The notes: generated by a model from the letters alone, not told the origin. Counted from the first letter of the stretch, positions 16,572-25,970 are shown. The stretch is DNA of 64,000 nt from an uncultured Bacteroidales bacterium (GCA_902768435.1 CACXLJ010000007.1:124001-188000), one strand, 5' to 3'. Translations and numbers: made by a program.

Positions 16572-18827
16572 ATGAAAAAATTAACAGCATTCTTACTGAC
16601 TTGCTTAGTGGCACTTGTGGCGTTTAACGCCAGTGCTGTGGATGTGAGCGACTTTGTGATTGACGAGGGCAAGCCCGCGGGCGATGTGAACAATGACGAA
16701 CGCGTGAATGTGAGCGATGTGAGTACGCTCATCAACATGATTCTGGGCAGCACCGCCATGGACCAGAGCCGTGCCGATGTGAACGGCGACGGCCGTGTGA
16801 ATGTGAGCGATGTGTCGACGCTCATCAACATCATTCTGGGCACCGCCAGCGGTGGAAGCACTGGCGGCTCGGTGATAACCATGGCCGATTTCATCCCCAA
16901 TTCGGGTTCCACATCGGGTACTGCGCCCCTGCATCAGTGGGCCGAGGGCGACGTGATTTTCATTGCCGTAGACCCCGACTACACCAGCGCTTGCCAGAAT
17001 GTGTATGCCATGGTGCGCACCGGCGGCAAGTGGGTGCTGCAGGATGTGAAAGGCAGCAACAAGCAGGGAGTGCCGCCAACTACACGGTTACCCCTAAGAA
17101 CGGAAAATTCTATATCAAAATCAACGACATCATCCTTTATCACTTTGTGTCGAGAATCGATGTCTATGCCGCCAACGAGGGCGACTATTTCTACGGCAGT
17201 GTGACACATCTCGATGCTCTCACAGAGATTAGGTGGCAGCCTTTCTATACTTACGCCTCATTCCAGACGAGCAGCCGTGCGCCGGTCATCGACATCGATA
17301 GCCAGCACCGCGGTCATGCATACGGTGTGTGGAAGAAAGGAACTCGCACTGACGGCTGGCTGACGCTCAACTATGCCAAGAGTAATGGATATGCCTACTG
17401 GTGGAACTACACACAGGACGAACTCAGCCAAGGCAGATACCTGACCAACATTTACTCGCCCTGGCAAAACGGATGGAACCGTGACCTATATATGAATTAC
17501 TACAACGGCGACGAGCGAAAGAGCTATCGTCTCAATGCCGGCAGCCTCAGCGCTCAGCAGGTTGACATCAACGTGGGCACCAACATCATCTTCCGCCCAT
17601 GTGATGGTGCCACCACCGACGACCGGGGCACTATGACCAGTGTCACATCGTCAAATAGCGGCATAATCGACGTTAACTACGACAACACGCAGGTGATACA
17701 ACCACACTCACCATCAAGTTCAAGACCAAAGACGGCATCAACACAACCTATACCTACAATGTCACCGTCAATCCCACTGTGTGGGCCGCCGGCAAGAGCG
17801 CTGACGACAAGCCTATCTTGTGGCGCAACTGGCAGGACAAGAGCGGCTGGCTGGGTGGAAAAGACAATTATGTGGCTGCAACAAGAATTTTTGTGCACGG
17901 AAGCAATGCTACCGTTTTGTACCGTAAGGACAATGTTGGATACAAGACTTATTATGACGAAACATATGATGGTACAATAGTATCTTATGATCATTATTAC
18001 TACAAAGGAGGAACAGCAGCTATTGCCAAGGCCTCTGGAGCTCATGGCGGCGGATATTTCAACATCTACACTTCAGAACTTGAAGGATCACAACATAAAT
18101 TAAACCGATACTTTAATTTTGAGGGGGCTCCCCGCATGTGGACTGATAAAAACGGCAATGTTTACTACACCACATCGACAAGAAGCACTCAAACCGATAC
18201 CGAAGGAGAAGACAATGGCTGTGTAGTGAATACTTCTCTCTACAAGAACAAAACAAAATTGCTCACGCAAAATAATTTTGTTATCACCGATTTAGCGGTG
18301 AGTGAATCGACAGGTAAAATTTATGTGATTGGTAATAGCACCAATAAATTAAAAGCAGTTGCTTATCTTGGGGTCATCGATGGAACCGTTACACTGCAAG
18401 CAACGGTTTGAGCCAATACACCGACGTTGATTTAAAAACTGCCAGCAATTACTGCTTTTTAAATAGTAAATCTGTTTGGGACCGAACGCTTGGCGTGAAT
18501 GAAGGATTGCGAAATTATCCATTCATCTTAAATGCCAATAAGTTCTATGTCTTCAACGATGGTGCTAGTGGTAATGCTTATAACAAGATTTACACCTATC
18601 AGCTGGGAACAAGCCAAATTGCAGAATATACTACTTATCCCAATGGCACAAAACCAATGTTTTTCGATATTAAGAACAACATGATTGGCATGGTTCTATA
18701 TAGCGCAGCGCACCCCTATCAAGTGATGAGTTGCAGTCTTAATTCAGCCAAAACGGGCGTTGCGATGGAGAACTCGGCTGGTGCTTTGATTTACGACGTG
18801 TACATGCAGACGAGCCTCGACGACTGA
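16572..18827 (+). pseudogene. Frameshifted secreted protein with N-terminal dockerin pair
   Basis: A signal peptide (MKKLTAFLLTCLVALVAFNASA) is followed by two dockerin-like EF repeats and a long beta-rich region. The reading frame breaks three times, always by -1: near 17066-17068 (GGG where GGGG would restore KQGSAANYTV), near 17692-17693 (GG where GGG restores NTQGDTTTLTIKF) and near 18398-18399 (AA where AAA restores LQSNGLSQYT). Repaired, it would encode about 752 residues ending DD. As read, the first product stops at 17204 after 210 residues. The last kilobase is AT-richer than the neighbours. Either this is a decayed gene or the bases were lost in sequencing; the coding sense between breaks is well preserved, suggesting recent loss or error. 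Function unknown; the second half resembles large Bacteroidales surface proteins. Confidence 0.8.
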
Positions 18828-18846
18828 TAACTGATAACTGACAACT
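18819..18846 (+). repeat. Heptamer array (GAYAACT)n, four units
   Basis: Four 7-bp units (GACGACT, GATAACT, GATAACT, GACAACT) start in the last codons of the broken gene, so that the stop TGA lies inside the array, and end just before the terminator. The same unit recurs at 19388-19436, 25971-26068 and 46212-46232. Confidence 0.8.
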
Positions 18847-18847
18847 A

Positions 18848-18882
18848 AAAAGGGACTGCTCCATCGGGTGCAGTCTCTTTTT
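18848..18882 (+). terminator. Rho-independent terminator
   Basis: Stem GGGACTGC (18852-18859) with GCAGTCTC (18870-18877), 10-nt loop, then a run of five T residues; an A run on the other side could allow use in both directions. Confidence 0.8.
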
Positions 18883-18975
18883 CATTTCATCCCTTTTTAT
18901 GGCTTTTTCACCTCAACCTCGCCCCAATCAGTCACTTTACACCGCCCTATAGTTCACCTTCTCATTTTTTTTAGT

Positions 18976-18983
18976 TAACTTTG
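18976..18983 (+). promoter_or_regulatory. -7 promoter element of rbfA
   Basis: TAACTTTG, 38 bp before the rbfA ATG. The -33 region is a T run (TTTTTTTT) rather than a clean TTTG. Confidence 0.45.
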
Positions 18984-19021
18984 CCCCCCATATCTATAAT
19001 ACAAGAAATATAATATATACT

Positions 19022-19396
19022 ATGCAAGGAACAAGATTAGAGAAAATAGCAAGGCTCATCCAGAAGGAACTGAGCGAAATCTTCCGCCTCGAGACCGCCA
19101 AGACACGCGGCACACTCGTGAGCGTGAGCACCGTGAGGGTGTCGCCCGACCTGAGCATCGCGCGCATCTACCTGAGCGTGTTTCCCAGCGACCAGGGCGC
19201 CGCTGTGGTAAAGAATGTGAACGACAACGAGAAACAGGTGCGCTACAATCTGGCTCAGCGTGTGCGCTACCAGCTCAGACGCACGCCCGAACTCGTGTTC
19301 TACCTCGACGACTCGCTCGACTACATCGAGCACATCGACGAACTGCTGCAGTCCGACAAGCCCGCTACCGATAATTCAGAGAAAGAAGACAACTGA
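19022..19396 (+). CDS. rbfA: Ribosome-binding factor A
   Basis: 124 residues. RbfA binds the 30S subunit late in assembly and helps mature the 5' end of 16S rRNA, and matters most in the cold. The family pattern is clear: TRLEKIARLIQKELSEIF at the start, then GTLVSVSTVRVSPDLSIARIYLSVFP (KH-like strands) and VRYQLRRTPELVFYLDDSLDYIEHIDELL near the end. The last codons (GAC AAC TGA) are the first units of a 7-bp repeat array that fills the gap to the next gene, so the very C-terminus (KEDN) may have been shaped by the repeat. The FtsX-like permease gene follows 47 bp later. Confidence 0.95.
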   Translation: MQGTRLEKIARLIQKELSEIFRLETAKTRGTLVSVSTVRVSPDLSIARIYLSVFPSDQGAAVVKNVNDNEKQVRYNLAQRVRYQLRRTPELVFYLDDSLDYIEHIDELLQSDKPATDNSEKEDN

Positions 19397-19436
19397 CAAC
19401 TGACAACTGATAACTGATAACTGACAACTGACATCT
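19388..19436 (+). repeat. Heptamer array (GAYAACT)n, seven units
   Basis: Seven contiguous 7-bp units, GACAACT or GATAACT with a last degenerate GACATCT, run from the end of rbfA almost to the ATG at 19444. As at 18819 the host gene's TGA stop is part of the array, and the orientation relative to the gene is the same. Confidence 0.85.
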
Positions 19437-19443
19437 GTCCCCC

Positions 19444-20664
19444 ATGAATCTGCCTCTGAAAATAGCCGCTCGCTACCTGCGCTCGAAAAAGGCGCATAGC
19501 GCCGTCAACATCATCTCGATCATCTCGATAGGTGGTGTGGTGGTCACCACGGCAGCACTGGTGTGCGTGCTGAGCGTGTTCAACGGCTTCAAGGGAATGA
19601 TCATGGGCCGGCTCTCGATGCTCGACCCGCAAATCGCCATCACCGCCACACTGGGCAAGACCATTGAAAATGCCGACAGCGTGTTGCGGGCCGTCTCGGC
19701 CGTTGAGGGCGTACAGAAGGCGTTGCCCGTCGTCGAGGACCATGCGCTCGCCATCTTTGCCGACTTCCAGATGCCGGTGAGACTCAAAGGCGTGACCGAC
19801 GATTATCCGCTCATCAACGATATCAAGAGCACCATTGTCGAAGGCGACTTTCTGTTGCGCGACGATGTGTCGCGCTATGCCGTGATTGGCGTAGGGCCAG
19901 CCGCAAAACTCAACGCACGGCCTGGCTACCTGCGCATGATTCAGCTCTATGCGCCACGTCGCCAAGGGCGAGTGAACATCAACGATCCCGTGAACGCTTT
20001 CACTGCCGACTCGGTTTTCACTGCCGGCATCTTCCAGCTGCAGCAAAAGAACTATGACGAGGACTTGGTTTTTGTGCACATCGACCTCGCCCGCGAACTC
20101 TTTGACTATGACACACAAGCCACTCAAATTGAACTGAAACTGGCTCCTGGCGCCGATGAGCAGCAGGTCATGAAACAGCTCAACGCGGTGCTTGGCAAGG
20201 GCTACAGTGTCAAGAATCGGCTCATGCAACAGGCCTCCAGCTACAAACTGGTGAACATGGAGAAATGGATCACCTTCCTGCTGCTTGCATTCATCCTCGT
20301 GATTGCCACCTTCAATGTGATTAGTGCCCTTTCGCTCCTCATCATCGAGAAGGACGACAGCATACACACCCTGCACAACCTGGGAGCCACCGACAAGCAA
20401 ATCACACGCATCTTTGTGCTCGAGGGATGGCTCATTGCGCTCATAGGCGCCAGTCTGGGCATTGTGCTGGGACTCATCTTGTGCCTGTGCCAGCAGGCCT
20501 TCGGGTGGCTCAAACTCTCGACCGACGCTTCGGCGGTCATCATTCAGGCCTATCCCGTGCAGGTGCAGTGGACCGACATCATCGTCATCTTTGCACTGGT
20601 AGCACTCATTGGCTTTGTCACCTCGCTCATCACCTCACTCATTGTTCGCCGACGACTAAACTGA
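19444..20664 (+). CDS. FtsX-like ABC transporter permease (LolC/E type)
   Basis: 406 residues with the layout of a lipoprotein-releasing permease: one N-terminal helix (about 20-45, IISIISIGGVVVTTAALVCVLSVFNG), a periplasmic domain of about 220 residues, then three helices near 275-300, 320-345 and 370-395. The N-terminal motif RYLRSKKAHSAVNIISIIS is typical of Bacteroidetes members of the LolC/LolE/MacB_PCD group. These work with an ABC ATPase to extract lipoproteins from the inner membrane; no ATPase gene is adjacent, so a partner encoded elsewhere (LolD-like) must be assumed. It may be co-transcribed with rbfA upstream and the membrane protein downstream. Confidence 0.85.
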   Translation: MNLPLKIAARYLRSKKAHSAVNIISIISIGGVVVTTAALVCVLSVFNGFKGMIMGRLSMLDPQIAITATLGKTIENADSVLRAVSAVEGVQKALPVVEDHALAIFADFQMPVRLKGVTDDYPLINDIKSTIVEGDFLLRDDVSRYAVIGVGPAAKLNARPGYLRMIQLYAPRRQGRVNINDPVNAFTADSVFTAGIFQLQQKNYDEDLVFVHIDLARELFDYDTQATQIELKLAPGADEQQVMKQLNAVLGKGYSVKNRLMQQASSYKLVNMEKWITFLLLAFILVIATFNVISALSLLIIEKDDSIHTLHNLGATDKQITRIFVLEGWLIALIGASLGIVLGLILCLCQQAFGWLKLSTDASAVIIQAYPVQVQWTDIIVIFALVALIGFVTSLITSLIVRRRLN

Positions 20665-20674
20665 TGTGACGCGC

Positions 20675-21727
20675 ATGGATTGGAACTATGAAATAAGATC
20701 ATTCAGCGTTGCAGTGCGCAGGTTTTGGCGCCACACTGCCACCAATCACAAGATGCTGGCACTCATGCTGCTTGCTGTCACATCGCTCCTGTGCGTGGTC
20801 ATCTACTATCACTCCGACAAGCGACTCTCTAACGGCCCCTGGTCGACCTATGAAGACGGCATGTTCAGCGTCAACGAACCCCGCAACGAGGATTTCGAGA
20901 AATTCAACATACCACGCGACTTCAGGGCACGACTCGAGGACCGCAGCGGTGGCCGCCTGCTCTGCGCCTATCAAAAGTCGCACACAACCCCAATAGGCGA
21001 TGTGGCCGAAATCATACACATCAATGTGTTTGAACTCTCGCCAAAGTACCGCGGCATTTATCAATACGAGCCCACGCTGCTCAAGAAACTCACCACCCAG
21101 CTGCCCTACTTCAAGAACCTCGACACCAAGCCTTTGGACAAGACCTTCGGACACGAAGCAGTGGCCTTCAAGGAGCGCACACGCGATGCTGGCGGATACT
21201 ACAGCTGCGGCGTGATGGCCTGCGCCCACAAGCGCATCTACTACTACGAGTACTACTCGCACTACAGCCCATTCCACGACTGGGAAAACGACTCACTCAC
21301 CTATTTCTACCACACCGACAGCAACTACCCACTCAACTTCACCGTCGACAACATGAACGGTATCGAGAACCGGTTCCTTTTGTGGTCGGTATTCCTCTTC
21401 GCCCTCTTCATTGGCACACTTTATGTGCTTTACAGACTGAGCACCAGCGGGCTGCACCATGACCCTAACGAAAAGAAGCGACCCATAGTATATCCGCCTT
21501 CGCGCCAGCGTTTCACCATAGTGGTGGCCATCACGGTGCTCATGCTCATCACCATGCTCATCACGCTCATTGCACTGTGGCAGTTCAAGGTCGACAGTGC
21601 AGTGCCGTCGGTTACCTATGTGTTCATTGGCACCCTGCTGCTGGCGGTGAATCTGCCCGCACTCGTCCACCTCTACAAAAAGGCCCGCGGACTCCTCCCC
21701 CAGCAAATCTTCCACCACAAGCCCTAA
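20675..21727 (+). CDS. Membrane protein of unknown function
   Basis: 350 residues from the ATG at 20675; a GTG three codons earlier (20666) overlaps the same spacing and is possible. One transmembrane helix lies near the N-terminus (about 28-45), then a soluble domain of about 170 residues that should be outside the cytoplasm (many Tyr, KRIYYYEYYSHYSPFHDWEND), then three helices (about 235-255, 275-300, 310-330). I do not recognise the family. The start codon lies 10 bp after the permease stop, suggesting co-transcription and perhaps a shared envelope role. Confidence 0.7.
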   Translation: MDWNYEIRSFSVAVRRFWRHTATNHKMLALMLLAVTSLLCVVIYYHSDKRLSNGPWSTYEDGMFSVNEPRNEDFEKFNIPRDFRARLEDRSGGRLLCAYQKSHTTPIGDVAEIIHINVFELSPKYRGIYQYEPTLLKKLTTQLPYFKNLDTKPLDKTFGHEAVAFKERTRDAGGYYSCGVMACAHKRIYYYEYYSHYSPFHDWENDSLTYFYHTDSNYPLNFTVDNMNGIENRFLLWSVFLFALFIGTLYVLYRLSTSGLHHDPNEKKRPIVYPPSRQRFTIVVAITVLMLITMLITLIALWQFKVDSAVPSVTYVFIGTLLLAVNLPALVHLYKKARGLLPQQIFHHKP

Positions 21728-21759
21728 CCACCCTCTGGCATAATCTTTTTAAATATTTC

Positions 21760-21790
21760 TTGCAAGACTCAGAATAATCTATTAATTTTG
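21760..21790 (+). promoter_or_regulatory. Promoter of AbiE-type operon
   Basis: TTG within TTCTTG (21760-21762), 20-bp spacer, TAATTTTG (21783-21790). The predicted transcription start falls at the left arm of the palindrome at 21798. Confidence 0.6.
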
Positions 21791-21797
21791 CATTATG

Positions 21798-21830
21798 AAA
21801 TTCACAAAAACTTTAGATATTTGTGAATTT
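21798..21830 (+). promoter_or_regulatory. Leader palindrome, likely operator of AbiE operon
   Basis: Perfect 11-bp inverted repeat AAATTCACAAA (21798-21808) and TTTGTGAATTT (21820-21830) with an 11-bp centre, 22-bp centre-to-centre, two helical turns. It lies directly after the -7 box and 17 bp before the antitoxin ATG. AbiEi proteins are known to repress their own operon by binding inverted repeats, so an operator is the first choice. The right arm is followed by TTTTAAAA, so an RNA hairpin role is the alternative. Confidence 0.6.
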
Positions 21831-21847
21831 TTTAAAAGGTTTAAGCA

Positions 21848-22459
21848 ATGGAAACAACTGAACAAAAGATACTTGCAAAATTAAAAAAAGCAGGAAGAGG
21901 AAAAGTTTTCTTCCCTGACTATTTTGCGGGAATTGCATCTTCTGACAGCATACGAAAATCTCTTGAGCTGCTAACCACTAAAGGTGAAATCATCAGAGTT
22001 GCCAGAGGAATTTATTGCTATCCTAAGATCGACGAGGAACTTGGATTGGGTGTTCTATATCCTTCGGTTGATGAGATTGTGGGCGCCATTGCCAAGCGCG
22101 ACCACATGAAGGTTGTGCCCACGGGCGTTCATGCCCAGAATCTATTGGGTTTATCTACACAAGTGCCCATGAACTTCGTGTATCTCACTAACGGGTGGTC
22201 ACGACAAATCACAGTGCTCAACAACATAACCGTAAAGCTAAAACAGACTGCTCTCAAAAACCTGGAGTTCAATAGTCAGCTCGCTATGCTCATCACCTTT
22301 GCGCTAAAAGACATTGGCAAAGATAATGTAACCGAAGAGCAGCTAACCAGAATCAGCCAACTTCTTCACAACGAGCAGCAAAGCGTCGTTGAGAAGGATT
22401 TGACTTTGATGCCCGTTTGGATTAGAAAAATTGTGAAAGCTGCTTATGGACAAGAATAA
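21848..22459 (+). CDS. AbiEi-type antitoxin (DUF6088-like)
   Basis: 203 residues. The N-terminal about 60 residues form a winged helix (RGKVFFPDYFAGIASSDSIRKSLELLTTKGEIIRVARGIYCYP), typical of AbiEi/DUF6088 antitoxins that act as transcriptional autorepressors. The C-terminal domain (from about 70) should neutralise the toxin. Its last 14 bp overlap the toxin start, a common toxin-antitoxin coupling. The pair is AT-richer than the surrounding genes, which fits acquisition by transfer. The palindrome in the leader is the expected autoregulatory site. Confidence 0.85.
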   Translation: METTEQKILAKLKKAGRGKVFFPDYFAGIASSDSIRKSLELLTTKGEIIRVARGIYCYPKIDEELGLGVLYPSVDEIVGAIAKRDHMKVVPTGVHAQNLLGLSTQVPMNFVYLTNGWSRQITVLNNITVKLKQTALKNLEFNSQLAMLITFALKDIGKDNVTEEQLTRISQLLHNEQQSVVEKDLTLMPVWIRKIVKAAYGQE

Positions 22460-23456
22460 TTACTTTATGCTCGATGTCGTTAGACAGCGTTACCTGCTCG
22501 AGCAAGCAACAGGCAGGACGGGGCTTCCTCCTCAAGCTATAGAGAAAGACATTTGGGTTTCCACCATCTTGCAACTTGTGTTCACATTGCCTTTCGCCAA
22601 CAAACTGATTTTCAAAGGAGGAACATCGCTTTCAAAAGTCTGGGGAGTTATTAACCGCTTCTCCGAAGACATTGATTTAGCTATTGACCGTTCATTGTTT
22701 GGTTTTGAAGGTGAAATAACCAAGAAACAACTCAAGAAATTGCGCAAAACCTCATCAATATTTGTACGGGAAAATTTCAAAAACGAACTTTTACAAGCTC
22801 TTGAAAATCACGGATTAAATCATCTTTGCACGCTTGATGCCGAACCTGATGGAGAAGGCGACAACACCTATCCTGAACCTCGCAAACTGTTTCTACATTA
22901 CTCAAGTGCATTGACAGGTAAGTTAGAATACATAAAACCTATGGTCATGTTAGAGATAGGCTCACGGTCACTGTTTGAACCCAACAAGTGGTCAAACATT
23001 CGCAGCATAATAGAGGACAAATTTCCCTCCATTCAAACCTCGTTGGCTGATGTGAAAGTTGCAACTGCCACTCCCGGGAAAACTTTTCTTGAAAAGGTGT
23101 TCCTGCTTCATGAGCTGTTCTCAATTCCAGGTCATGGCATGAACGCCGACCGCAAGTCGCGCCATCTCTATGACCTGTATCGCATGATGAATGATGACTA
23201 TGCCTTAACTGCTGTGAACGACTCCAAGTTGTGGGAAGCCATACGACACCATCGCGAAACCTACACCTCGATTCATGACATGGACTACACGCCCGACATC
23301 AGAAAACGCCTTGTATTGGTGCCCCGTGAAGACATCATCGACAACTGGCGCCGCGACTATGAAGAAATGAGCCAAACCATGATTTACGGCGACAAACCAA
23401 CCTTCAACGAATTGCTTGAAGCAATGCGTGAGTTGGAACACCGCTTCAAAAGTTGA
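22446..23456 (+). CDS. AbiEii-type nucleotidyltransferase toxin
   Basis: 336 residues of the nucleotidyl transferase AbiEii/AbiGii family. The DNA-polymerase-beta-like signature is intact: FKGGTSLSK (G58-G59, S61) and RFSEDIDLAID (D75 and D77 as metal ligands). A further conserved Lys region is seen in KTFLEKVFLLHELF. Members such as MenA3 transfer nucleotides to tRNA acceptor ends and block translation; AbiEii of lactococci gives phage abortive infection. The catalytic residues are present, so this copy should be active unless held by AbiEi. It starts inside the antitoxin gene. The role here, phage defence or plasmid-like addiction, is not decided by context. Confidence 0.88.
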   Translation: MDKNNYFMLDVVRQRYLLEQATGRTGLPPQAIEKDIWVSTILQLVFTLPFANKLIFKGGTSLSKVWGVINRFSEDIDLAIDRSLFGFEGEITKKQLKKLRKTSSIFVRENFKNELLQALENHGLNHLCTLDAEPDGEGDNTYPEPRKLFLHYSSALTGKLEYIKPMVMLEIGSRSLFEPNKWSNIRSIIEDKFPSIQTSLADVKVATATPGKTFLEKVFLLHELFSIPGHGMNADRKSRHLYDLYRMMNDDYALTAVNDSKLWEAIRHHRETYTSIHDMDYTPDIRKRLVLVPREDIIDNWRRDYEEMSQTMIYGDKPTFNELLEAMRELEHRFKS

Positions 23457-23526
23457 TTGCCATAATAGAATCTGCTGCGAAGTATTCCCGTGTGTGATAT
23501 TCGCAAACATTATTGCAGTGATAGGA

Positions 23527-24441
23527 TTACTGGCGGGAGGCGGGGGCGTAGTTGGCGAGGGCTTTTTTCAATTCGCTCACAATCTGTGCTTTGAATTCGG
23601 GTGGCGACAGCACTTCCACATCGCTGCCATGCGACATGATTTCTTCTTTCAGGTCATAGGTCATGCGCATCTTGTAGCGAAAAATCGAATAACTGTCGTG
23701 AATCTCCTCTTGCTGCGAGGGGTGCAGCGGCAAAGCACGGAAATACTTGGCCTGCGTAGTAGACACGCGCAGCACAATGTCCTTGGGCGCGGTGTGGCTC
23801 GTGGTGATGCCGAAGCAGTCCTTGAAGAAATCGGCAGGGTCGAAGCCCTCGGGCATTTCAAAGGTTTCGGGCGTAATCACCAGTTTCGACATGCGGTCGA
23901 GCGCATAGGTCTTGATGATGCCGTCTTTCACATTCATGCCCACCACATACCACAACTGCTTGAAAATCTTCACAAAGTAGGGTTCTATCACGATGCCGTC
24001 GACAGCGTTGACGCGCTTGTAGGACTTATAACTGAACTTGATGCGCTTGTTGTCGCGCATGGCATCGATCACCACCGACAAATACAGGCGCGCCGATGGC
24101 ACATTCTCGAGCACGATGCGATGGGAGATGTCGCGCGAGTTGGTCAGCATGCCGCTCATCGACATGCTGTCGAGCAGCCACTGCTGCATGCGCGAGTCAT
24201 TCTCACTCTCCTCCTCATCGATATAGTATTCAAAGGTGGAGCGGTTGCACTTGAGCGAGATGCTGAACATCTCCTCGATGGCGTCGCGATAGTGGAAAAA
24301 AGTGCGGCGGGGTATGGGGTTGCCGTCGCCCGCCGGCGATTTCTTCCACAGTTCGTTGAGTTGCGCCAGTGTGAGCGCACCATAGCGCTGGATGGTGTCG
24401 ATAATCCAGATATAGACTGTGATAAGGTTTCTGCGTGCCAT
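23527..24441 (-). CDS. WYL-domain transcriptional regulator
   Basis: 304 residues. The N-terminus (MARRNLITVYIWIIDTIQRYGALTLAQLNELWKK and PIPRRTFFHYRDAIEEMFSISL) is a helix-turn-helix region; residues about 145-200 form the WYL domain, with RIKFSYKSYK and KQLWYVVGMN, followed by a WCX-like C-terminal region. WYL proteins sense ligands, sometimes nucleic acids or sugars, and regulate transcription. The start lies 21 bp after the SSS symporter gene, so it is the third gene of the namZ operon and may control uptake or use of peptidoglycan sugars; this is inferred from position only. Confidence 0.85.
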   Translation of the reverse strand: MARRNLITVYIWIIDTIQRYGALTLAQLNELWKKSPAGDGNPIPRRTFFHYRDAIEEMFSISLKCNRSTFEYYIDEEESENDSRMQQWLLDSMSMSGMLTNSRDISHRIVLENVPSARLYLSVVIDAMRDNKRIKFSYKSYKRVNAVDGIVIEPYFVKIFKQLWYVVGMNVKDGIIKTYALDRMSKLVITPETFEMPEGFDPADFFKDCFGITTSHTAPKDIVLRVSTTQAKYFRALPLHPSQQEEIHDSYSIFRYKMRMTYDLKEEIMSHGSDVEVLSPPEFKAQIVSELKKALANYAPASRQ

Positions 24442-24462
24442 GGTTTTCAGTTGTTTGCGTGA

Positions 24463-25947
24463 TTACACTTCTTGAGCCACTTGCTGCGTAGCATCCTGCT
24501 TTTTGCCGGTGCGCAACAGCAGCAGGCCGATGATGGTGAATGCTGCATTGTAGAGCAACAGTTCGAAGCCCACCTGATAGTCGCAATACCTGTTGAGCGA
24601 CCACTGCATCACCCAGCTCAGCACCGGTGCAAGGATGCAAACCACAGGCACCCACTTGTCGCGCACATTGCCACGGAAGAACATGCCATAGGCAAACAGG
24701 CCGAGGATGGGGCCATAGGTGTAGCTGGCAATGCTATAGACAGCGCTGATGGCATCCTCACTGCTCAGCAGGTAGAACACATAGATGACCACACCCATGC
24801 ACACCGCCATGCACACATGCACCAGCTTGCGGGTGCGAGCCAGCTGGGCATCGTCGCCCTTCTGGTCGGTCTTGAGAATGTCGACGGTAAACGAGGTGGT
24901 CAGTGCTGTGAGTGCCGAACCGGCTGCCGAGTAGGCTGCCGACACCAGACCCAGAATAAACAGCACACCCACCACCACGGGAATAGTGCTGTGGAAGGCC
25001 ACCTTGCCAAAGAGTTCGTCGGTCTTTTGCGGTATCTCAATGCCATTCTTGCGGCTGTAGAGCAGCAGCAATGTGCCCAGCACCAGGAACAGGCCCACTA
25101 CAAACACTTGCACAATGCCGCTCACTATCAAGCCCTTCTTCGATTCTTGAGCATTCTTGCTCGCCAATGTGCGCTGCATCAGGTCCTGATCGAGTCCGGT
25201 CATGGCTATCACCATGAAGATGCCAGCCAGGAACTGCTTCCAGAAATAGGTGCCCTCCTTGGGGTTGTCGAAGAAGAAGATGCGCGAAGAGTCGTCGTTA
25301 GCAATCGCCGAGCACATCTCGCCCAAGTTGTAACCCAAGCCTTTAGCAATGAAGTAGATGCACAGCACCACCGACATGATGAGGCAGAACGACTTGAGCG
25401 TGTCGGTCCATATCACCGTCTTCACGCCGCCCTGCAGCGTGTAGAGGAAGATGAGCGCGATGGTCACGATGATGTTGAACACAAAGGGAATGCCCAGCGG
25501 GTCAAACACCAGCAACTGCAGCGTGACGCACACTACAAAGAAGCGCACGGCAGCGCCCAGCATCTTGCTCACGAAGAAGAACCAGGCTCCCGTCTTGTGG
25601 GTGCTCGCTCCAAATCGCTGCTCCAGGTAGCCATAGATCGACACCAGGTTGCGCTTGAAGAATAGCGGCACCAGCACATAGGCTATCACAAAGTAGCCTA
25701 CGGCGAAACCAAGCACCATCTGCATATAGGCAAATGACTTGGTGGCCACCTGACCCGGAACCGAAACAAAGGTCACACCCGAGATGGGTGCGCCAATCAT
25801 GGCGATTGCCACAATGAACCACGGCGCCTGCCGGCCTCCGGTGAGCGCAGTAGAGGTGTCGGCCTTGCGCGAGGCAAGCCACGAGATGATAAACAAGAGT
25901 ATGAAATAGCCAACAATGGTGGCAAGTACAATCCAAGCGTTGTTCAT
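24463..25947 (-). CDS. Sodium:solute symporter (SSS family)
   Basis: 494 residues and about 13 hydrophobic segments, with typical SSS motifs: GGRQAPWFIVAIAMIGAPISGVTFVSVPG in the first helices (Na+/substrate region), GGVKTVIWTDTLKSF in helix 5-6, and SAAYSAAGSALTALTTSFTVDI near the C-terminal half. It should import a sugar or other solute with sodium across the inner membrane. The upstream gene encodes a NamZ-type muramidase that releases MurNAc, and in Tannerella a MurNAc transporter (MurT) is known next to salvage genes, so MurNAc or a related amino sugar is the favoured cargo; sialic acid is another possibility for this family. A 98-bp heptamer array fills the gap to namZ. Confidence 0.85.
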   Translation of the reverse strand: MNNAWIVLATIVGYFILLFIISWLASRKADTSTALTGGRQAPWFIVAIAMIGAPISGVTFVSVPGQVATKSFAYMQMVLGFAVGYFVIAYVLVPLFFKRNLVSIYGYLEQRFGASTHKTGAWFFFVSKMLGAAVRFFVVCVTLQLLVFDPLGIPFVFNIIVTIALIFLYTLQGGVKTVIWTDTLKSFCLIMSVVLCIYFIAKGLGYNLGEMCSAIANDDSSRIFFFDNPKEGTYFWKQFLAGIFMVIAMTGLDQDLMQRTLASKNAQESKKGLIVSGIVQVFVVGLFLVLGTLLLLYSRKNGIEIPQKTDELFGKVAFHSTIPVVVGVLFILGLVSAAYSAAGSALTALTTSFTVDILKTDQKGDDAQLARTRKLVHVCMAVCMGVVIYVFYLLSSEDAISAVYSIASYTYGPILGLFAYGMFFRGNVRDKWVPVVCILAPVLSWVMQWSLNRYCDYQVGFELLLYNAAFTIIGLLLLRTGKKQDATQQVAQEV

Positions 25948-25970
25948 AATTTTATAGTAGAATAGTGAAT

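Noticed and set aside
16572-18827. Programmed ribosomal frameshifting
   Set aside because: Three successive -1 events at sites without slippery heptamers or downstream structures are not plausible; base loss explains all three.
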